This document shows positions 13,929 to 15,314 of a DNA stretch of 15,314 nucleotides, in pieces. Source of the stretch: Actinobacteria bacterium UBA2541. Lineage in GTDB: Bacteria; Actinomycetota; Actinomycetes; Nanopelagicales; Nanopelagicaceae. The stretch spans positions 10,362 through 25,675 of the forward strand of contig DDMR01000058.1 of assembly GCA_002340925.1 (NCBI GenBank), in the 5' to 3' direction. How positions within the stretch are numbered: the first letter of the stretch is position 1; every line of letters begins with the position of its first letter. The translations under genes and the position numbers were made by a program. The notes under the pieces are model-generated. The model was given only the letters and a program-made list of their open reading frames with translations, did not search any database and was not told the origin of the DNA.

Positions 13929-15314
13929 ACAACGGCTCCAGCGTAAGCGATAACACCACGGTCGATGCGTCCGAGCGCATCCTTCACTATTGGCGAAAGA
14001 TGCGGTGAGGCGATTGATATTTGGCGAAGCAAATCAATAATTTGTCTCATTGAGCGAACGAAATCGCCAACAGTTAGATCGCTACCTTTTAGAATTGACG
14101 ATAGCGAATGGCCACTCGCCCACCTATACGAAGCCCAACAGAAGCCAGCATCTGGTTCACGAATTGGCTCTAGTCCAAGTTCGGTCTCCAGATCATTTAT
14201 CTCTATCCAGACTTTAACTAAATCCGCAAGCACTTCCTCAACTTGTCCTCTTGGGAGCTTTGGTGGGCTCTCCTTCCGACTTTCATGAACAAAAACTGAA
14301 ACTATCGAAACTAGTTCGGCAGCCGTCAATTGTCCAAAAGCTTCGCGTCGAATCATCTCAGCTATGAGAATATCGGTCTCGCCATATATCTTCGAGAGCA
14401 GTTTTCCGCTAGTGGTAATAGCATCATTGTTTAGATAACCGAATTTTTCGAGCATAATCTTTATCAAATCAAATCGCCGAGCAATAACGTGGGTTCGATT
14501 TGCCACTCGAGCGGTTAGGCCAGAATTTTCCCGGCGCAAGCGATCTGCACGTTCAGCAATTCGCGCATGCGTCTCTCTATCGCTACAACCGTGGCATGCG
14601 TGATTTCGGAGTAACTTTCGGGCTTCGGCGATTTTCTCTTCCTCAAACTCTCGTGCCTTACGGCGCTTTGTTGAGAGACCACGTTCTAACTCTTTAATCT
14701 CAAAGCGAATCTGGGCATATTCCACGAAATCCCCAAGATGACAATTGATTTCTTCCTCGAGCTCGGCAACTGCTTCATTATTACGCTTTATTTGTCGCGC
14801 TAAACCAACAACAGCTTTATCGGCTTGAAACTGCGCAAAAGAAGACTCAAGCGAGGTCCGTGCTCGCTCTGCCCCAAATTGCGAAATCAAATTGATCGTC
14901 ATGTTGTATGTTGGCTTAAACGAACTCTTCAGTGGGTAAGTTCGAGTAGATGCAAGGCCTGCAGCAGAGGCGCTGTCAACATCTTTATTCCAGAGAATGA
15001 CTGCATTTCCTTCAACATCAATACCGCGACGTCCAGCCCGTCCGGTTAATTGGGTGTATTCACCAGGAGTCACCGAAACGTGCGACTCACCATTCCATTT
15101 TGTTAATTTCTCCAGAACCACAGTCCGTGCTGGCATGTTTATACCCAGCGCTAAAGTTTCAGTTGCGAAAACCGCTTTTATCAGACCTCTTTGGAACAAC
15201 TCCTCTACACATTCTTTAAAGGCTGGAAGAAGTCCAGCATGATGCGAAGCTATTCCACGTTCTAGCGAATCTACCCATTCGTGAAATCCGAGAACAATCA
15301 AATCGTCTTCGGGC
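13925..15314 (-). CDS. helY: HelY-type DEAD/DEAH RNA helicase (5' end outside window)
   Basis: The visible 462 residues are the C-terminal half of a superfamily 2 helicase related to Mtr4/Ski2 and M. tuberculosis HelY. The frame stays open to the window edge, reading PEDDLIVLGFHEW at the start, so the gene continues beyond 15314. RecA-like domain 2 carries SHHAGLLPAFKE, FATETLALGINMPARTVVLEK (motif V region) and the arginine-finger motif VI QLTGRAGRRGID near 15010-15050. A coiled, highly charged segment follows, including a CHGCSDRETHARIAER block near 14550-14600. The end is a DSHCT-type domain. The family unwinds RNA or DNA with ATP; the actinobacterial substrate is unclear. The stop overlaps the exonuclease ATG, making it the head of the minus-strand operon seen here. 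Confidence 0.92.
   Translation of the reverse strand, partial: PEDDLIVLGFHEWVDSLERGIASHHAGLLPAFKECVEELFQRGLIKAVFATETLALGINMPARTVVLEKLTKWNGESHVSVTPGEYTQLTGRAGRRGIDVEGNAVILWNKDVDSASAAGLASTRTYPLKSSFKPTYNMTINLISQFGAERARTSLESSFAQFQADKAVVGLARQIKRNNEAVAELEEEINCHLGDFVEYAQIRFEIKELERGLSTKRRKAREFEEEKIAEARKLLRNHACHGCSDRETHARIAERADRLRRENSGLTARVANRTHVIARRFDLIKIMLEKFGYLNNDAITTSGKLLSKIYGETDILIAEMIRREAFGQLTAAELVSIVSVFVHESRKESPPKLPRGQVEEVLADLVKVWIEINDLETELGLEPIREPDAGFCWASYRWASGHSLSSILKGSDLTVGDFVRSMRQIIDLLRQISIASPHLSPIVKDALGRIDRGVIAYAGAVV

Noticed and set aside
1..15314. Mobile element, defence system, CRISPR array or tRNA/rRNA gene
   Set aside because: No transposase, integrase, toxin-antitoxin or nuclease-defence domain is encoded, no regularly spaced repeats are present, and no cloverleaf was recognised in the spacers. 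The window is ordinary core genome, and I do not see a previously undescribed system in the coding sequence.

Overview
The window looks like chromosomal housekeeping DNA from a low-GC actinobacterium with a compact genome. The gene order gcvH – FHA protein (GarA/OdhI type) – MerR (FtsR/Rv1828 type) – DUF151 nuclease – MerR (Rv1830 type) – gcvP is the actinobacterial one known from Mycobacterium tuberculosis Rv1826-Rv1832. So are the Cmk/Der pair beside a CDP-alcohol phosphatidyltransferase, the HelY-type helicase next to a 5'-3' exonuclease, and the Lnt / polyprenol-phosphate-mannose synthase pair. The base composition (about mid-40s % GC by eye), overlapping genes, short spacers and apparent leaderless starts fit a streamlined actinobacterium such as the freshwater acI group (Ca. 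Nanopelagicales). That assignment is an inference.

Layout, plus strand. The tail of an unidentified upstream gene (1-80) overlaps the start of an RluB/RsuA-type 23S rRNA pseudouridine synthase (77-808). A 245-base AT-rich spacer follows, with repeats, a palindrome and a promoter that starts transcription at or next to the next ATG. Then come an AroH-type chorismate mutase and prephenate dehydrogenase (GTGA overlap), a fused cytidylate kinase–Der GTPase, and a CDP-alcohol phosphatidyltransferase overlapping it by one base. The second half of the plus strand holds the glycine-cleavage/regulator block: gcvH, garA-like FHA, ftsR-like MerR, bifunctional nuclease, second MerR regulator and gcvP.

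Layout, minus strand. Four genes are read right to left toward gcvP: a HelY-type superfamily 2 helicase cut by the window end, a 5'-3' exonuclease, apolipoprotein N-acyltransferase (lnt) and polyprenol-phosphate mannosyltransferase (ppm1 catalytic type). Every junction overlaps by 4-7 bases, so this is very probably one operon. It meets gcvP tail to tail across 29 bases.

Function. The block covers tyrosine synthesis, CMP recycling and ribosome assembly (Cmk-Der, RluB), phospholipid synthesis, glycine cleavage (P and H proteins only; T and L are not here), control of 2-oxoglutarate metabolism and division (FHA and MerR proteins), lipoprotein acylation, lipid-linked mannose supply, and nucleic-acid processing. 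I found no mobile element, CRISPR, RNA gene or evident new system. The points most worth checking are non-coding: a 10-base word shared by the spacers before the FHA gene and the second MerR gene and forming dyads at both, the repeated motifs in the 809-1053 spacer, and the altered phosphosite in the FHA protein.
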